A program made the position numbers and the translations under genes. Shown piece by piece: positions 1 through 8,880 of a DNA stretch of 64,000 bases. The DNA lies in the NCBI RefSeq assembly GCF_029625315.1, contig NZ_CP121110.1:4039001-4103000 (forward strand), read 5' to 3'. Numbering within the stretch: position 1 is the stretch's first letter; every line of letters starts with the position of its first letter. The notes below the pieces were generated by a model. It saw only the letters and a list, made by a program, of their open reading frames with translations. It had not been told where the DNA came from and made no database searches. Origin of the DNA: Flavobacterium ginsengisoli. GTDB taxonomy: Bacteria > Bacteroidota > Bacteroidia > Flavobacteriales > Flavobacteriaceae.

Positions 1-1529
1 TTGGCAAAAAGCCTTAAATGTTCTTCTTCTGCACCCAAAGTTTTAGCATAACCTGTATCAATCGCATTTTCAGTCATAAAAACAGGTGTCATATTCTGAG
101 GTCCGAAAGGTTCAAATTGTTTTAAGATTCGAATTAATTTGGGGGTTATATCAGAGAAATTGATTTCGGCATCGATTTCAATTTCTGGAGTAAGCATTTC
201 TGGTTGGATCGTTTCTGAAACCTGTTTCTCGAAAGCTTCTTTAAAGGTTTGATAGTTTTCTGCTTTTAAAGTCATTCCTGCAGCGTACATGTGGCCTCCA
301 AATTGTTCCAAATGTTCGGCGCAGGCGTCTAATGCATTATAAACATCAAATCCTTTTACAGATCGGGCAGAGGCAAGCATATTTGTCGCCGCTTTTAGTA
401 AAAACCAAAGTTGGGCGATAATATGTTTCGATTAATCTTGAAGCAACAATTCCGATAACACCTTTGTGCCAATCTTCCTGAAAAACAACGGTAGAAAAAC
501 GTTCTTCTTCTTTATTTTCTATAATCTGCAGGAAAGCTTCTTTAGTTATTTTTTTATCTAAATCTTTTCGATCTGCATTATATTGTTCAATTTCAGAAGC
601 AAATTGTTGTGCCTGTTCAAAATCAAATTCGGTTAAAAGCTCAACAGCATGATTACCATGTTTAATTCTTCCTGCTGCGTTAATTCTTGGCGAAATAATA
701 AAAACAACATCTGTAATATCGAGAACTTTCTTTTTTACTTGATGTGTTAAAGCTTTAATTCCGGCCTCGGTTCGGTATTAATAACTTTCAATCCAAAATA
801 TGCTAAAACACGATTTTCTCCCGTAATCGGAACAATGTCGGCAGCAATTGCAGTAGCAACCAAATCCAGATATGGAACTAAATCTTCAATAGTTTCGTTT
901 CGATTTTGTCCCAAAGCCTGAATCAGTTTAAAACCAACTCCGCAACCGCATAATTCATCGTAAGGGTAGGAGCAATCTTCTCTTTTCGGATCTAAAACAG
1001 CAACAGCATCTGGAAGAGTTTCTCCTGGACGGTGGTGATCGCAGACAATAAAATCGATATTTTTTGCTTTCGCGTAAGCGATATGATCAATGGATTTGAT
1101 TCCGCAGTCGAGAGCGATAATTAAAGAAATTCCGTTGTCGTCTGCATAATCAATTCCTTTGTAAGAAATGCCATAACCTTCGGCATAACGATCGGGAATG
1201 TAAGTGGCAATATTTGGATAATGTGATTTTAAATAGGATGAAACCAAAGAAACTGCTGTTGTTCCGTCAACATCATAATCACCAAAAACTAGAATGTTTT
1301 CTTCGTTTTGAATGGCTTGTTCGATTCTGGCAACAGCTTTGTCCATATCTTTCATCAAATACGGATCGTGAAGATGTTCTAATGATGGTCGGAAGAAATT
1401 CTTTGCTTCTTCAAAAGTTTCAATACCACGCTGAATCAAAAGCGTTGCAACAAAATCTTCTACATTTAAGGCTTGTGCTAAATGTTTAATCTTATCTTCA
1501 GAAGGTTTTGGTTTTAGAGTCCAACGCAT
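1..1529 (-). CDS. recJ: single-stranded-DNA-specific exonuclease RecJ (C-terminus outside window; two frameshifts)
   Basis: RecJ is a 5'-to-3' exonuclease of recombination and mismatch repair. The N-terminal DHH phosphoesterase core is clear: GDYDVDGTTA around residue 81, the DCG motif, and the signature CDHHRPGETLP. The reading frame breaks near 761 (one base short, expected GGGAATT but GGAATT on the minus strand) and again near 375 (GCTTGCC where GCTGCC restores the frame). Between and after these points the translation is clean RecJ sequence, including ISPRINAAGRIKHG. The start ATG at 1529 is followed by the expected N-terminus. The gene runs off the window at position 1, so about the last 50 residues are missing. 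Two isolated indels in a well conserved gene suggest sequence error more than decay. Confidence 0.93.
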
Positions 1530-1535
1530 GGGTTG

Positions 1536-1570
1536 ATTTTAGATTTTAGATTTTAGACTTCAGATTTCTG
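1536..1570. repeat. 7-bp-period array (ATTTTAG type) at the recJ start
   Basis: Five tandem heptamers: ATTTTAG three times, then ACTTCAG and ATTTCTG, in exact 7-bp register. The array begins 7 bp upstream of the recJ start codon, so it would lie in the recJ leader. It is one of at least 13 such arrays in the window. Confidence 0.85.
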
Positions 1571-1637
1571 AAATCGTTTAATCTGATTGGTATTTTTTTT
1601 TGCCACAGATGAAAAGGATTTAAAAGATTATTTTTTT

Positions 1638-1725
1638 GCCACGAATTACTCGAATTTCCACTAATTTAATTCGTGCTAATTCGAGTAATTGCTTCGCCTA
1701 TTCGCTATCGCTCGGGTCGTGGCAA
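1638..1725. repeat. dispersed palindromic repeat, GCCACGAATT family
   Basis: The left arm starts GCCACGAATTACTCGAA and the right arm has TTCGAGTAATT and, further on, TCGTGGC. A segment of about 25 bp rich in TTCGC/CTATCGCTC interrupts the right arm. The same family recurs at 2148-2206, as a half copy at 8841-8870, and split at 29734-29994. It looks like a REP-type intergenic element that forms a stem-loop. Confidence 0.75.
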
Positions 1726-1780
1726 CTTTCATATTAATCTGTGTTAATCTATTTAATCTGTGGCAGAAATATATTTTGTT

Positions 1781-2125
1781 TTATTTTGCTTCTAAAGCAT
1801 TTCCTTCAAATTGAATTCCGTCCCAACCTAAATTGATGAAATTTCTAATGTTTTGGTGATTTGTTCCGTTTGGATCTCCTAGAACTTCTTCAAAATAAAA
1901 AGCGCCAAAACACGCTAAAGTTTCTTCTTTGCTTAAATTTTGCAGTTTTGCAAAAGAAAATAATTTGCAAGAACCTGAGTTTTCGCCTGCAGCGTTATGT
2001 TGTGTTCCGTTTTGAAAAGCAGTTGGAGTAAAATTGTAATTTTCTTCAATTACTGCAATAGTTTCAGGAAATGTAATTTGTGTTGGAGTTTGTTTTACTT
2101 TTTCTAAAAAGGCTTGTATGCTCAT
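1781..2125 (-). CDS. HopJ type III effector family protein
   Basis: This small soluble protein of 114 residues matches the HopJ family: N-terminal SIQAFLEKVK, then ITFPETIAVIEENYNF, TQHNAAGENSGSCKLFSFA and a C-terminal LGDPNGTNHQNIRNFI. Despite the family name, these proteins are common in bacteria without type III secretion, and none is visible here, so an effector role should not be assumed. An in-frame ATG at 2152 lies inside a palindromic intergenic repeat. I therefore prefer the ATG at 2125, which gives the family's usual N-terminus MSIQAFL. It is recognised from family memory, and its cellular role is unknown. Confidence 0.75.
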   Translation of the reverse strand: MSIQAFLEKVKQTPTQITFPETIAVIEENYNFTPTAFQNGTQHNAAGENSGSCKLFSFAKLQNLSKEETLACFGAFYFEEVLGDPNGTNHQNIRNFINLGWDGIQFEGNALEAK

Positions 2126-2147
2126 ATTTGTTGTTATTAGTTTTTTT

Positions 2148-2206
2148 GCCACGAATCACACAAATTTCCACTAATTTAATTCGTGCTAATTCGTGAAATT
2201 CGTGGC
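2148..2206. repeat. dispersed palindromic repeat, GCCACGAATT family (compact copy)
   Basis: The arms GCCACGAATCACACAAATTT and AATTCGTGAAATTCGTGGC flank CACTAATTTAATTCGTG. This is the most compact copy and defines the element at about 59 bp. It sits between rsmI and the HopJ-family gene and overlaps the extended N-terminus of the latter. Confidence 0.75.
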
Positions 2207-2211
2207 GAAAA

Positions 2212-2928
2212 TTATTCTTCGTCCTTAGAGTATTTACTTTTCTTGGCTTCTTTTTCTATTGTTTTTCCGGCCACGACAACTACGATTTCGCCGCGTGGTG
2301 CTGTTTTTTCGAAGTGCGCTAAAACTTCTTTTGCCGTTCCGCGTACATTTTCTTCGTGTAATTTTGATAATTCTCTCGATACGCAAACTTGTCTGTCTTC
2401 TCTAAAATATTGGACAAATTCAGCTAAAGTTTTAACGAGTTTATGCGGAGAAACGTATAAAATCATTGTTCGAGTTTCTTCGGCTAAAGCCAAAAATCTG
2501 GTCTGACGTCCTTTTTTATCAGGCAGAAAACCTTCAAAAACAAATTTGTCATTTGGAAGTCCGCTATTTACAAGAGCGGGAACAAAAGCTGTTGCGCCTG
2601 GAAGACATTCTACTTCGATTTTATTTTCGACACAAGCACGAGTTAATAAAAACCCTGGATCTGAAATAGCTGGAGTTCCTGCATCTGAAATTAAAGCGAT
2701 AGTTTCGCCGGCTTTCAAACGAGCAATTAAATTTTCAGTTGTTTTGTGTTCGTTGTGCATATGATGGCTATGCATGTGTGTGCCAATTTCAAAATGCTTC
2801 AACAATTTTCCGCTTGTGCGTGTGTCTTCCGCCAAAATCAAATCGACTTCTTTCAAAACCCGAATGGCTCTAAAAGTCATGTCTTCAAGATTGCCAATTG
2901 GCGTTGGAACGATATATAATTTTGACAT
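2212..2928 (-). CDS. rsmI: 16S rRNA (cytidine-1402-2'-O)-methyltransferase RsmI
   Basis: RsmI uses S-adenosylmethionine to 2'-O-methylate C1402 in the ribosomal decoding centre. The 238-residue protein has the tetrapyrrole-methylase fold signatures in order: PTPIGNLEDMTFRAI near the N-terminus, AEDTRTSGKLL around residue 33, SDAGTPAISDPG around residue 82 and LPGATAFVPALVNSGLP around residue 108. It is somewhat short (family members are often 270-290) because the C-terminal extension is reduced to a lysine/glutamate tail. The length agrees with Bacteroidetes versions. It is transcribed on its own, with the GCCACGAATT palindrome just downstream. Confidence 0.95.
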   Translation of the reverse strand: MSKLYIVPTPIGNLEDMTFRAIRVLKEVDLILAEDTRTSGKLLKHFEIGTHMHSHHMHNEHKTTENLIARLKAGETIALISDAGTPAISDPGFLLTRACVENKIEVECLPGATAFVPALVNSGLPNDKFVFEGFLPDKKGRQTRFLALAEETRTMILYVSPHKLVKTLAEFVQYFREDRQVCVSRELSKLHEENVRGTAKEVLAHFEKTAPRGEIVVVVAGKTIEKEAKKSKYSKDEE

Positions 2929-2943
2929 AATTGTTTATTCGTG

Positions 2944-2964
2944 AAATGTAAAATGTGAGATGTG
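2944..2964. repeat. short 7-bp-period array (AAATGTG type) at the rsmI start
   Basis: Three heptamers, AAATGTA, AAATGTG and AGATGTG, run in register and are followed by AAAATG. The array lies 15 bp upstream of the rsmI start codon and close to the stop codon of the next gene. It is short, so on its own it would be weak. It counts because of the parallel arrays elsewhere. Confidence 0.55.
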
Positions 2965-2973
2965 AAAATGTCT

Positions 2974-4032
2974 TTACGAGAATTTTTTCTCGATAATTCC
3001 CATAAAGCGCTCGGCATAATCCTCTTTTCCTTCCCAGTCGTTATAATCTGGTTTTACCATGTTTTCGATAAATTCTTTAGCTTCTGTATAAGAATCAAAA
3101 GTCATTAATTGATTTAAAACACGGCTGTAATCTTCTGTGCTATTTCCGAAAAGATTTTTGGTAAAAGCAATTCTGTCATTCAAGTCAATATGAAAACCTC
3201 TTGCTAGTTTTTCGTTCAAACTAACCGACTTTGGTTGTGCAGGAGTTTCAAGAATAGCAGTTTCTACTTTTTTAGGTTCTTTAAAATCACTGATAGAAGG
3301 AGTTTGCGTTGGCGGAACAGCTTCAAAACTGTCTACTTTTACAAACTGTGCATCAGCATAATTAACACCAAAATCTTCAAATTGAATAGTTGGTTGTGCT
3401 GGAATTTCTGCTTTTGGCTCTATTTTCGGTTCTTCTTTAACTTCTTCTCTGATTGGTTCTGTTTCCAATTCGAAAGCAGGTTTGAAATCTGGAATTGGCT
3501 TCAATTCATTGATAGTTGTAAACGAAAGATCATCAACAGGTTTTTCAGTTTCTTCTACCTTTTCAGCAATTGGTTCAACAATTTCTTCTGCAGCTGGCTC
3601 TTCAATCTCAACAACGATTGGCTCAATGATTTCTTCAACAACTGGTTCTTCAATTTCGGCAATTGGTTCGAGAGTTTCTTTTATTACTGGTTCTTCAACT
3701 TCAATAATTGGTTCAACAGCTTTTTCTTCTGAAATTTCTGGTTCATAAGATTCTTCAAGCGCAATTACTTTTTCTTCAGTAGGAGCTTCAAGTTCAATTA
3801 TAGTTGGAATTGCATCTTCTTTTTCGAAAATAGTTTCCAATTCAGAAGTGATATCGCTTTGCCCGATTGTTGGTTTTGCAGAGTCGAAATTCTCTTCAAC
3901 AAATTTTAATACTGCTAATTTCTCGTATAATTTCTGAGTTTCAAGGTACAATTGATTGATATCGGATTTGTTTTTTAGTTTTAAAATTCGATGTGCAATG
4001 CTAATTAAATCAGCTTCCAATTTTTTTTTCAT
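2974..4032 (-). CDS. acidic Pro/Glu/Ile-rich repeat protein, function unknown
   Basis: I do not recognise a named family. The 352-residue protein has three parts. Residues 1-45 form a charged helical segment (LISIAHRILKLKNKSDINQLYLETQKLY). Residues from about 75 to 210 are a low-complexity acidic stretch built from units like EEPVVEEIIEPI. The C-terminal 90 residues (SLNEKLARGFHIDLNDRIAFTKNLFGNSTEDYSRVLNQL) look folded and conserved. There is no signal peptide or membrane span, so it is probably cytoplasmic, with two small domains joined by a flexible acidic linker. The start follows ATG with a run of nine A residues, which would be prone to slippage. It lies alone, divergent from tdk. Confidence 0.8.
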   Translation of the reverse strand: MKKKLEADLISIAHRILKLKNKSDINQLYLETQKLYEKLAVLKFVEENFDSAKPTIGQSDITSELETIFEKEDAIPTIIELEAPTEEKVIALEESYEPEISEEKAVEPIIEVEEPVIKETLEPIAEIEEPVVEEIIEPIVVEIEEPAAEEIVEPIAEKVEETEKPVDDLSFTTINELKPIPDFKPAFELETEPIREEVKEEPKIEPKAEIPAQPTIQFEDFGVNYADAQFVKVDSFEAVPPTQTPSISDFKEPKKVETAILETPAQPKSVSLNEKLARGFHIDLNDRIAFTKNLFGNSTEDYSRVLNQLMTFDSYTEAKEFIENMVKPDYNDWEGKEDYAERFMGIIEKKFS

Positions 4033-4170
4033 AACTGTTGAAAATTATAGTGAATAAGGTATTTTAGTGTATTTGATGTCTGAATGTTTCTATTCTCAAG
4101 GAAATTCAAAAGATAATTTTTTATTTCTGTTAATACGCTTTCGCGAATTTAAGGTTTGATAAAAATTTTC

Positions 4171-4178
4171 TACTTTTG
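4171..4178 (+). promoter_or_regulatory. -7 box of the tdk promoter (TACTTTTG)
   Basis: TACTTTTG matches the Bacteroidetes TAnnTTTG -7 element. It overlaps the upstream ATG at 4176, which argues that translation of tdk begins at 4269 and not at that upstream ATG. No good -33 TTTG is seen at the expected distance. Confidence 0.55.
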
Positions 4179-4268
4179 AAAAAATGTAAAACAACACATT
4201 TTTACATCAATTTATTGCCAGTACAAAGTAATAAAAACTATTCATTTTTAAAGGTAGAAAAATACAAA

Positions 4269-4859
4269 ATGTTTCTCGAAAATACAGTAAATCACAAAGA
4301 ACAATTTGGTTGGATTGAAGTTATTTGTGGATCAATGTTTTCGGGTAAAACCGAAGAGCTGATCCGAAGATTAAAGCGCGCCCAATTTGCCAAACAAAGA
4401 GTCGAAATTTTTAAACCCGCTATTGATACCCGTTATCATGACGAAATGGTTGTGTCGCACGATGCCAACGAAATTCGTTCTACGCCAGTTCCTGCAGCGG
4501 CTAATATCTTGATTTTAGCTCAAGGCTGTGATGTAATTGGTATTGACGAGGCTCAGTTTTTTGATGACGAAATTATAACGGTTTGCAACGATTTGGCAAA
4601 TCAAGGAATTCGCGTAATTGTGGCTGGCTTAGACATGGATTTTAAAGGAAATCCGTTTGGTCCAATGCCTGGACTTATGGCAACTGCCGAGTATGTAACG
4701 AAAGTTCATGCTGTTTGTACACGCACAGGAAATCTAGCCAATTATAGTTTTAGAAAAACTGCTAATGATAAATTAGTTATGCTTGGAGAAACCGAAGAAT
4801 ATGAGCCACTTAGTCGTGCGGCGTATTTTAATGCTATGAAAAAAAATCAGGAAAAATAA
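4269..4859 (+). CDS. tdk: thymidine kinase
   Basis: The enzyme phosphorylates thymidine to dTMP with ATP in the pyrimidine salvage pathway. The 196-residue protein has the type II thymidine kinase layout: a P-loop [11 protein letters not shown] at residues 21-31, the DEAQFFDDE Walker-B region, and the substrate-binding lasso [14 protein letters not shown] near the C-terminus. The pair of CxxC zinc-binding sites found in many type II enzymes is not obvious here. An upstream in-frame ATG exists at 4176 but lies within the -7 promoter box, so I take the ATG at 4269 ([14 protein letters not shown]). It is followed by a small membrane-anchored protein and a strong terminator. Confidence 0.95.
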   Translation: MFLENTVNHKEQFGWIEVICGSMFSGKTEELIRRLKRAQFAKQRVEIFKPAIDTRYHDEMVVSHDANEIRSTPVPAAANILILAQGCDVIGIDEAQFFDDEIITVCNDLANQGIRVIVAGLDMDFKGNPFGPMPGLMATAEYVTKVHAVCTRTGNLANYSFRKTANDKLVMLGETEEYEPLSRAAYFNAMKKNQEK

Positions 4860-4894
4860 ATTTAAATTACATTTATAAAAGCCTTTTAATAAAA

Positions 4895-5323
4895 ATGAAA
4901 AGTATGAGAAAACAGAATATTTTATTATTGATATTGATTGGGATTGCATTAGCTTTTGTAGCTTATTTTCAGTTTTATCTTGCCGAAAATGCAGATGAAG
5001 TAAATACTGAAGTGGTAGAATTGGTGGCAAAATATAATAAAAGCTGTCCGTTAAATATTCAGGAAGGAATGCGACTAGACAGTGTAAGTTTGCCTGAAGG
5101 CCGAGTGGTTCAGTATAATTTGACATTGTTGAATGTTGTAAAAGAAACTGCCGATATAAATGTAATTCAGGAAGAAATGGAAAAAAGCTTGATTAGTACG
5201 GCAAAGGCAAATCCAGGACTTAAAGTTTTTAGAGAAAACGATTATGATTTGATTTATCACTATAGCGACAAAAAGAAAGCATTTTTGTTTGAGGTTAGAA
5301 TACAGCCAGATCAATACAAATAA
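4895..5323 (+). CDS. hypothetical membrane-anchored protein
   Basis: I do not recognise a family. The 142-residue protein has an N-terminal hydrophobic helix at about residues 8-30 (ILLLILIGIALAFVAYFQFYL), probably an uncleaved membrane anchor. A small domain of about 110 residues follows, with one cysteine in NKSCPLNIQEGMRLDSV and a charged C-terminus. It lies 35 bp after tdk in the same direction and before a terminator, so it is probably co-transcribed with tdk. A second ATG three codons in is an alternative start. Confidence 0.75.
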   Translation: MKSMRKQNILLLILIGIALAFVAYFQFYLAENADEVNTEVVELVAKYNKSCPLNIQEGMRLDSVSLPEGRVVQYNLTLLNVVKETADINVIQEEMEKSLISTAKANPGLKVFRENDYDLIYHYSDKKKAFLFEVRIQPDQYK

Positions 5324-5341
5324 TTTAAAAGCAAAAAATAA

Positions 5342-5380
5342 ACCCGACAGGTCTTTAAAATCTGTCGGTTTTTTTTTATT
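5342..5380. terminator. bidirectional terminator between tdk operon and rpoN
   Basis: The stem ACCCGACAG / CTGTCGGTT surrounds a short AT loop and is followed by a run of nine or more T residues. It lies between convergent genes. The same stem sequence recurs in the terminator at 36246-36278. Confidence 0.85.
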
Positions 5381-5388
5381 GTAAAAAA

Positions 5389-6849
5389 TTAAATCTTCTT
5401 TCTCATTCTCGCTACCGGAATATCAAGTTGTTCACGGTATTTAGCAATTGTTCTTCTAGCAATTGGGTAACCTTTTTCTTTTAAGATTTCTGCCAATTGA
5501 TCATCTGGAAGCGGTTTTCTTTTATCTTCTTCTTCAATTGTGTTTTGAAGAATTTTTTTGATTTCAAGAGTTGAAACATCTTCTCCTTGATCATTTTTCA
5601 TCGCTTCAGAGAAGAATTCTTTAATTAGTTTTGTTCCATACGGTGTCTCGACATATTTACTGTTGGCAACACGTGAAATTGTCGAAATGTCTAAACCAAC
5701 CATATCAGCAATATCTTTTAAGATCATTGGTTTTAGTTTGGTTTCGTCACCGTCTAAGAAATATTCTTCTTGATAATGCATAATGGCATTCATTGTTACA
5801 AAAAGAGTTTCTTGACGCTGTCTGATCGCATCGATAAACCATTTAGCAGAATCCAGTTTTTGTTTGATAAACTGAACGGCATCTTTCTGAGCAGTCGATT
5901 TATCACGAGATTCTTTGTATGTCTGCATCATTTCTTGATAATCTTTAGAAACGTGCAGAGATGGAGCATTACGACCGTTTAAAGTCAGTTCTAACTCGCC
6001 ATCTATAATTCTAATGGCAAAGTCTGGAACAATGTTTTCTGTTACTTTATTGTTTCCGGCAAAAGAACCACCCGGTTTTGGGTTTAATCTTTCAATTTCG
6101 TGAATTGCTTTTTTAAGCTGTTCGTTAGAAACACTGTACTTCTGCAAAAGCTTGTCGTAATGTTTCTTCGTGAAAGCATCAAACTGATTTTCGATAATGT
6201 CGATCGCTAAATCAACATATTCTGTTGGGGTTTTATGTTTTAATTGAAGAAGCAAACACTCCTGTAAATCACGTGCACCAACTCCAGAAGGTTCAAGCTC
6301 ATGAATTACGGTCAACATTTTTTCAACCATTGCTTCATCAGTGTAAATTCCCTGAGTAAAAGCCATGTCGTCTACAATATCCGGAATGCTTCTGCGGATG
6401 TAACCCATATCATCAATACTTCCCACTAAGAATTCAGCGATTTCGCGCTCTTCATCATTCAAAATAAAAGTATTCAGCTGATTGATTAAATCCTGATGAA
6501 AACTTATTGGAGCCGCAAAAGGTGTTTCGCGCTCTTCATCGTCACTATAATTATTTACCTGAGTTTTATAATCAGGTGTATCGTCGTCGCTTAAGTATTC
6601 GTCAATATTAATGTCGTCTGCTTCGATTCTGTCAGATTCTGCATCATCATAATCGTCGTAGTCTTCATTAGCGTATTCATCAGCTTCGTAATCGTCTTCT
6701 TTTCCAGCTTCAAGCGCTGGATTTTCGTTCATTTCTTCTAATAAACGCTGTTCAAAAGCTTGCGTAGGCAATTGAATTAACTTCATCAGCTGTATTTGCT
6801 GTGGAGATAATTTTTGGGATAATTTTAAATTTAAAAATTGCTTTAGCAT
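5389..6849 (-). CDS. rpoN: RNA polymerase sigma-54 factor RpoN
   Basis: Sigma-54 directs RNA polymerase to -24/-12 promoters that need an AAA+ activator. The 486-residue protein carries the activator-contact region I at the N-terminus (LSQKLSPQQIQLMKLIQLP), an acidic region II at about residues 45-95 (very D/E/Y-rich), the core-binding domain, a helix-turn-helix (DIADMVGLDISTISRVANSKYVETPYG), and the RpoN box ARRTIAKYREQL near the C-terminus. It appears complete and intact. No sigma-54 activator gene is present in the window. A hairpin of TTTCAAG heptamers starts 16 bp upstream of the start codon. Confidence 0.97.
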   Translation of the reverse strand: MLKQFLNLKLSQKLSPQQIQLMKLIQLPTQAFEQRLLEEMNENPALEAGKEDDYEADEYANEDYDDYDDAESDRIEADDINIDEYLSDDDTPDYKTQVNNYSDDEERETPFAAPISFHQDLINQLNTFILNDEEREIAEFLVGSIDDMGYIRRSIPDIVDDMAFTQGIYTDEAMVEKMLTVIHELEPSGVGARDLQECLLLQLKHKTPTEYVDLAIDIIENQFDAFTKKHYDKLLQKYSVSNEQLKKAIHEIERLNPKPGGSFAGNNKVTENIVPDFAIRIIDGELELTLNGRNAPSLHVSKDYQEMMQTYKESRDKSTAQKDAVQFIKQKLDSAKWFIDAIRQRQETLFVTMNAIMHYQEEYFLDGDETKLKPMILKDIADMVGLDISTISRVANSKYVETPYGTKLIKEFFSEAMKNDQGEDVSTLEIKKILQNTIEEEDKRKPLPDDQLAEILKEKGYPIARRTIAKYREQLDIPVARMRKKI

Positions 6850-6864
6850 TTGATTTTGTTAAAA

Positions 6865-6924
6865 GTTTCAAGTTTCAAGTTTCAGGTTGAAGAACGTCTT
6901 GCAACTTGAAACTTGAAACCTGAA
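6865..6924. repeat. inverted pair of 7-bp-period arrays (GTTTCAA / ACTTGAA) at the rpoN start
   Basis: The left arm has three heptamers (GTTTCAA, GTTTCAA, GTTTCAG) at 6865-6885. The right arm has three complementary ones (ACTTGAA, ACTTGAA, ACCTGAA) at 6904-6924. Together they can fold into a hairpin directly upstream of the rpoN start codon at 6849. Confidence 0.85.
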
Positions 6925-6948
6925 ACAAATTTTATTATATTTTAAAAC

Positions 6949-6985
6949 CTTAGAATCTTAGTACCTCAGTAGCTTAAAACCTCAG
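6949..6985. repeat. 8-bp-period array (CTTAG-N3 type) at the asnS stop
   Basis: Five units in exact 8-bp register: CTTAG at 6949 and 6957, CTCAG at 6965, CTTAA at 6973 and CTCAG at 6981. The array ends one base from the stop codon of asnS. Related arrays lie at 26751, 50857, 54918 and 55007. Confidence 0.85.
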
Positions 6986-6986
6986 A

Positions 6987-8434
6987 TTAAAATTCTGCAC
7001 TTCCAGGAGTTCTTGGGAAAGGAATTACGTCTCTAATATTTGTCATTCCAGTTACAAACAATACCAAACGCTCAAATCCTAAACCGAAACCTGCGTGAGT
7101 TGCTGATCCAAATCTTCTGGTGTCTAAATACCAGTATAATTCTTCTTTGTCAATTCCTAGTTTTTCCATTTTCTCAACCAAAACATCGTAACGTTCTTCT
7201 CTTTCAGAACCACCAACGATTTCTCCAATTCCAGGGAAAAGGATATCCATTGCACGAACTGTTTCTCTTCCTGGTTCTGTGTTGTCGTTCAAACGCATGT
7301 AAAACGCTTTAATGTTTGCTGGGTAATCGTATAAAATTACCGGACATTTAAAGTGTTTTTCAACCAAGAATCGCTCGTGTTCTGATTGTAAATCAGCTCC
7401 CCATTCGTTGATTAAATATTGGAATTTCTTCTTTTTTATTTGGAGTTGAATCTCTTAAAATATCAATTGCTTCTGTATAAGAAACACGTTTGAAGTTGTT
7501 CTCCAATACGAAGTTCAATTTCTCTAACAAAGCCATTTCGCTTCTTTCCGCCTGTGGTTTTGATTTTTCTTCTTCAAGAAGTCTTCCTTCTAAGAATGCT
7601 AAATCGTCTTTACAGTTGTCTAAAGCATATTTAATTACGTACTGAATAAAATCTTCAGCCAAATCCATGTTGTCATCAAGGTCGTTGAAAGCAACTTCCG
7701 GCTCGATCATCCAGAATTCTGCCAAGTGACGAGAAGTGTTTGAATTCTCCGCTCTAAACGTTGGTCCAAAAGTATAGATCTGACCCAAAGCCATTGCGAA
7801 AGTTTCACCTTCTAATTGTCCAGAAACCGTTAAGTTAGTGTGTTTTCCAAAGAAATCTTTTTTGAAATCAATGTTTCCTTCTTCATTTTTTGGAAGATTA
7901 TCCAATGGTAAAGAAGTAACTTGGAACATTTCTCCAGCACCTTCAGCGTCAGCTCCAGTAATAATTGGCGTGTTTACATATACGAAACCTTTTTGTTGGA
8001 AATAGCTGTGAACCGCATAAGATAAAACCGAACGCACACGCATAATCGCACCAAAAGCATTTGTACGTACACGCAAGTGCGCATTTTCACGTAAAAATTC
8101 TAAAGAGTGTTTTTTAGGTTGCATTGGGAATTTCTCTGCATCAGAATCTCCAAGAATTTCAAGTTTGTTCACCTGAATTTCGTATTTCTGACCTGCACCT
8201 TTACTTTCAACCAAAGTTCCAATTACAGAAACTGCTTGCTCCAGTTGTGATTCTTTTTAAAGTTTCTTCTGGTGTATTTTCAAAATCAACAACACATTGA
8301 ATATTATTAATGGTAGAACCGTCATTTAAAGCGATAAACTGATTATTTCTAAAAGTTCTCACCCATCCTTTTGCATTCACTTCCTGTAACGTCGTCGTAC
8401 TGTTTAATAAGTCTCTAACTTTTGTGTGTTTCAT
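6987..8434 (-). CDS. asnS: asparaginyl-tRNA synthetase (two frameshifts)
   Basis: AsnRS charges tRNA-Asn. The N-terminal OB-fold anticodon-binding domain ([27 protein letters not shown]) and class II catalytic core are present. Core segments include [25 protein letters not shown], the [12 protein letters not shown] region, and motif 3 [12 protein letters not shown] at the C-terminus. The frame breaks near 8236, where GCAAGCAG replaces GCAGCAG and adds one base. It breaks again near 7434, where an A run is one base too long before TTCCAATATTTAATC. With both corrected, a single protein of about 481 residues results, the normal family length. As this gene is essential, true inactivation is unlikely. 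A TATATTTG -7 box lies at 8480-8487. Confidence 0.95.
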
Positions 8435-8479
8435 TTTTATATATAATTGATATTAAATAATATTCGTTTTGAACAACTG

Positions 8480-8487
8480 CAAATATA
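8480..8487 (-). promoter_or_regulatory. -7 box of the asnS promoter (TATATTTG)
   Basis: The minus strand reads TATATTTG, an exact TAnnTTTG match, about 45 bp upstream of the asnS start codon. Confidence 0.55.
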
Positions 8488-8623
8488 ATCGATAATAATT
8501 AATTTTTGAAGCTGTTTCCCGCTCTTCGCTATATCTTTCTATTTTTAAAGGAAAAATAGAAAGGATGTCGCTACGATCGAGGCTAGGGTATTTGGTTTCA
8601 AAAGAAGAAATTTCTCTTGTTTT

Positions 8624-8721
8624 GTCATTTCGACGAAGGAGAAATCTTCGTAAGAAACTCGACAAAGTTATGAATTACTGAGCGGAGCTACTTGCGGAGA
8701 TTTCTCCTTCGTCGAAATGAC
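8624..8721. repeat. 98-bp inverted-repeat element with 24-bp perfect arms
   Basis: The arms at 8624-8647 and 8698-8721 are perfect 24-bp reverse complements, starting GTCATTTCGACGAAGG. They enclose a spacer containing CTCGACAAAG and GCGGAGCTACTTGCGGAG. A diverged relative with the same CTCGACAAAG and GCGGAGCT core lies at 29787-29886. No transposase is encoded, so it is a non-autonomous or REP-like element. Confidence 0.85.
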
Positions 8722-8798
8722 AATATTGTGGCAAATCTTTGTCGAGCTTCGTGTGAGATTCCTCGTTCCTCGGAATGACAAACTGTGCTACTATCTTT

Positions 8799-8827
8799 CT
8801 TTGTCAAAGTTTAAAACTTTGACAAAG
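8799..8827. repeat. hairpin repeat CTTTGTCAAAG / CTTTGACAAAG
   Basis: A perfect palindromic hairpin, CTTTGTCAAAGTTT against its complement. A close copy lies at 15883-15917. It has no T-rich tail, so it is more likely a dispersed repeat than a terminator. Confidence 0.65.
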
Positions 8828-8840
8828 ATTTATGTTTTTT

Positions 8841-8870
8841 AAATTCGTGCCAATTCGCGAAATTCGTGGC
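8841..8870. repeat. half copy of the GCCACGAATT palindrome
   Basis: Only the right arm is present, reading AATTCGTGCCAATTCG followed by AAATTCGTGGC. It lies directly downstream of the RND transporter gene. Confidence 0.6.
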
Positions 8871-8880
8871 AAACAAAAAA

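Larger units (their letters stand above)
8435..8880. other. gene-free region with promoter and dispersed hairpin repeats
   Basis: No gene is supported here. The region holds the asnS -7 box (8480-8487), a 98-bp inverted repeat (8624-8721), related AT/GC-mixed repeat debris (8735-8785), a CTTTGTCAAAG hairpin (8799-8827) and a half copy of the GCCACGAATT palindrome (8841-8870). An open frame at 8453-8665 runs through the repeats and has no coding character. Confidence 0.75.

Noticed and set aside
1781..2125. Type III secretion effector
   Set aside because: Only the family name suggests this. No type III apparatus is visible and HopJ-family proteins are widespread in free-living bacteria.
3235..3732. 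165-residue plus-strand ORF, rich in Phe, Trp and Asn, opposite the acidic repeat protein
   Set aside because: It is the mirror of the GAA/CCA-rich coding repeat on the other strand; composition is a by-product, with no start context or promoter.
8453..8665. 70-residue ORF after asnS
   Set aside because: It runs through dispersed repeat arms, is rich in Arg and Ser by chance, and overlaps the asnS promoter.
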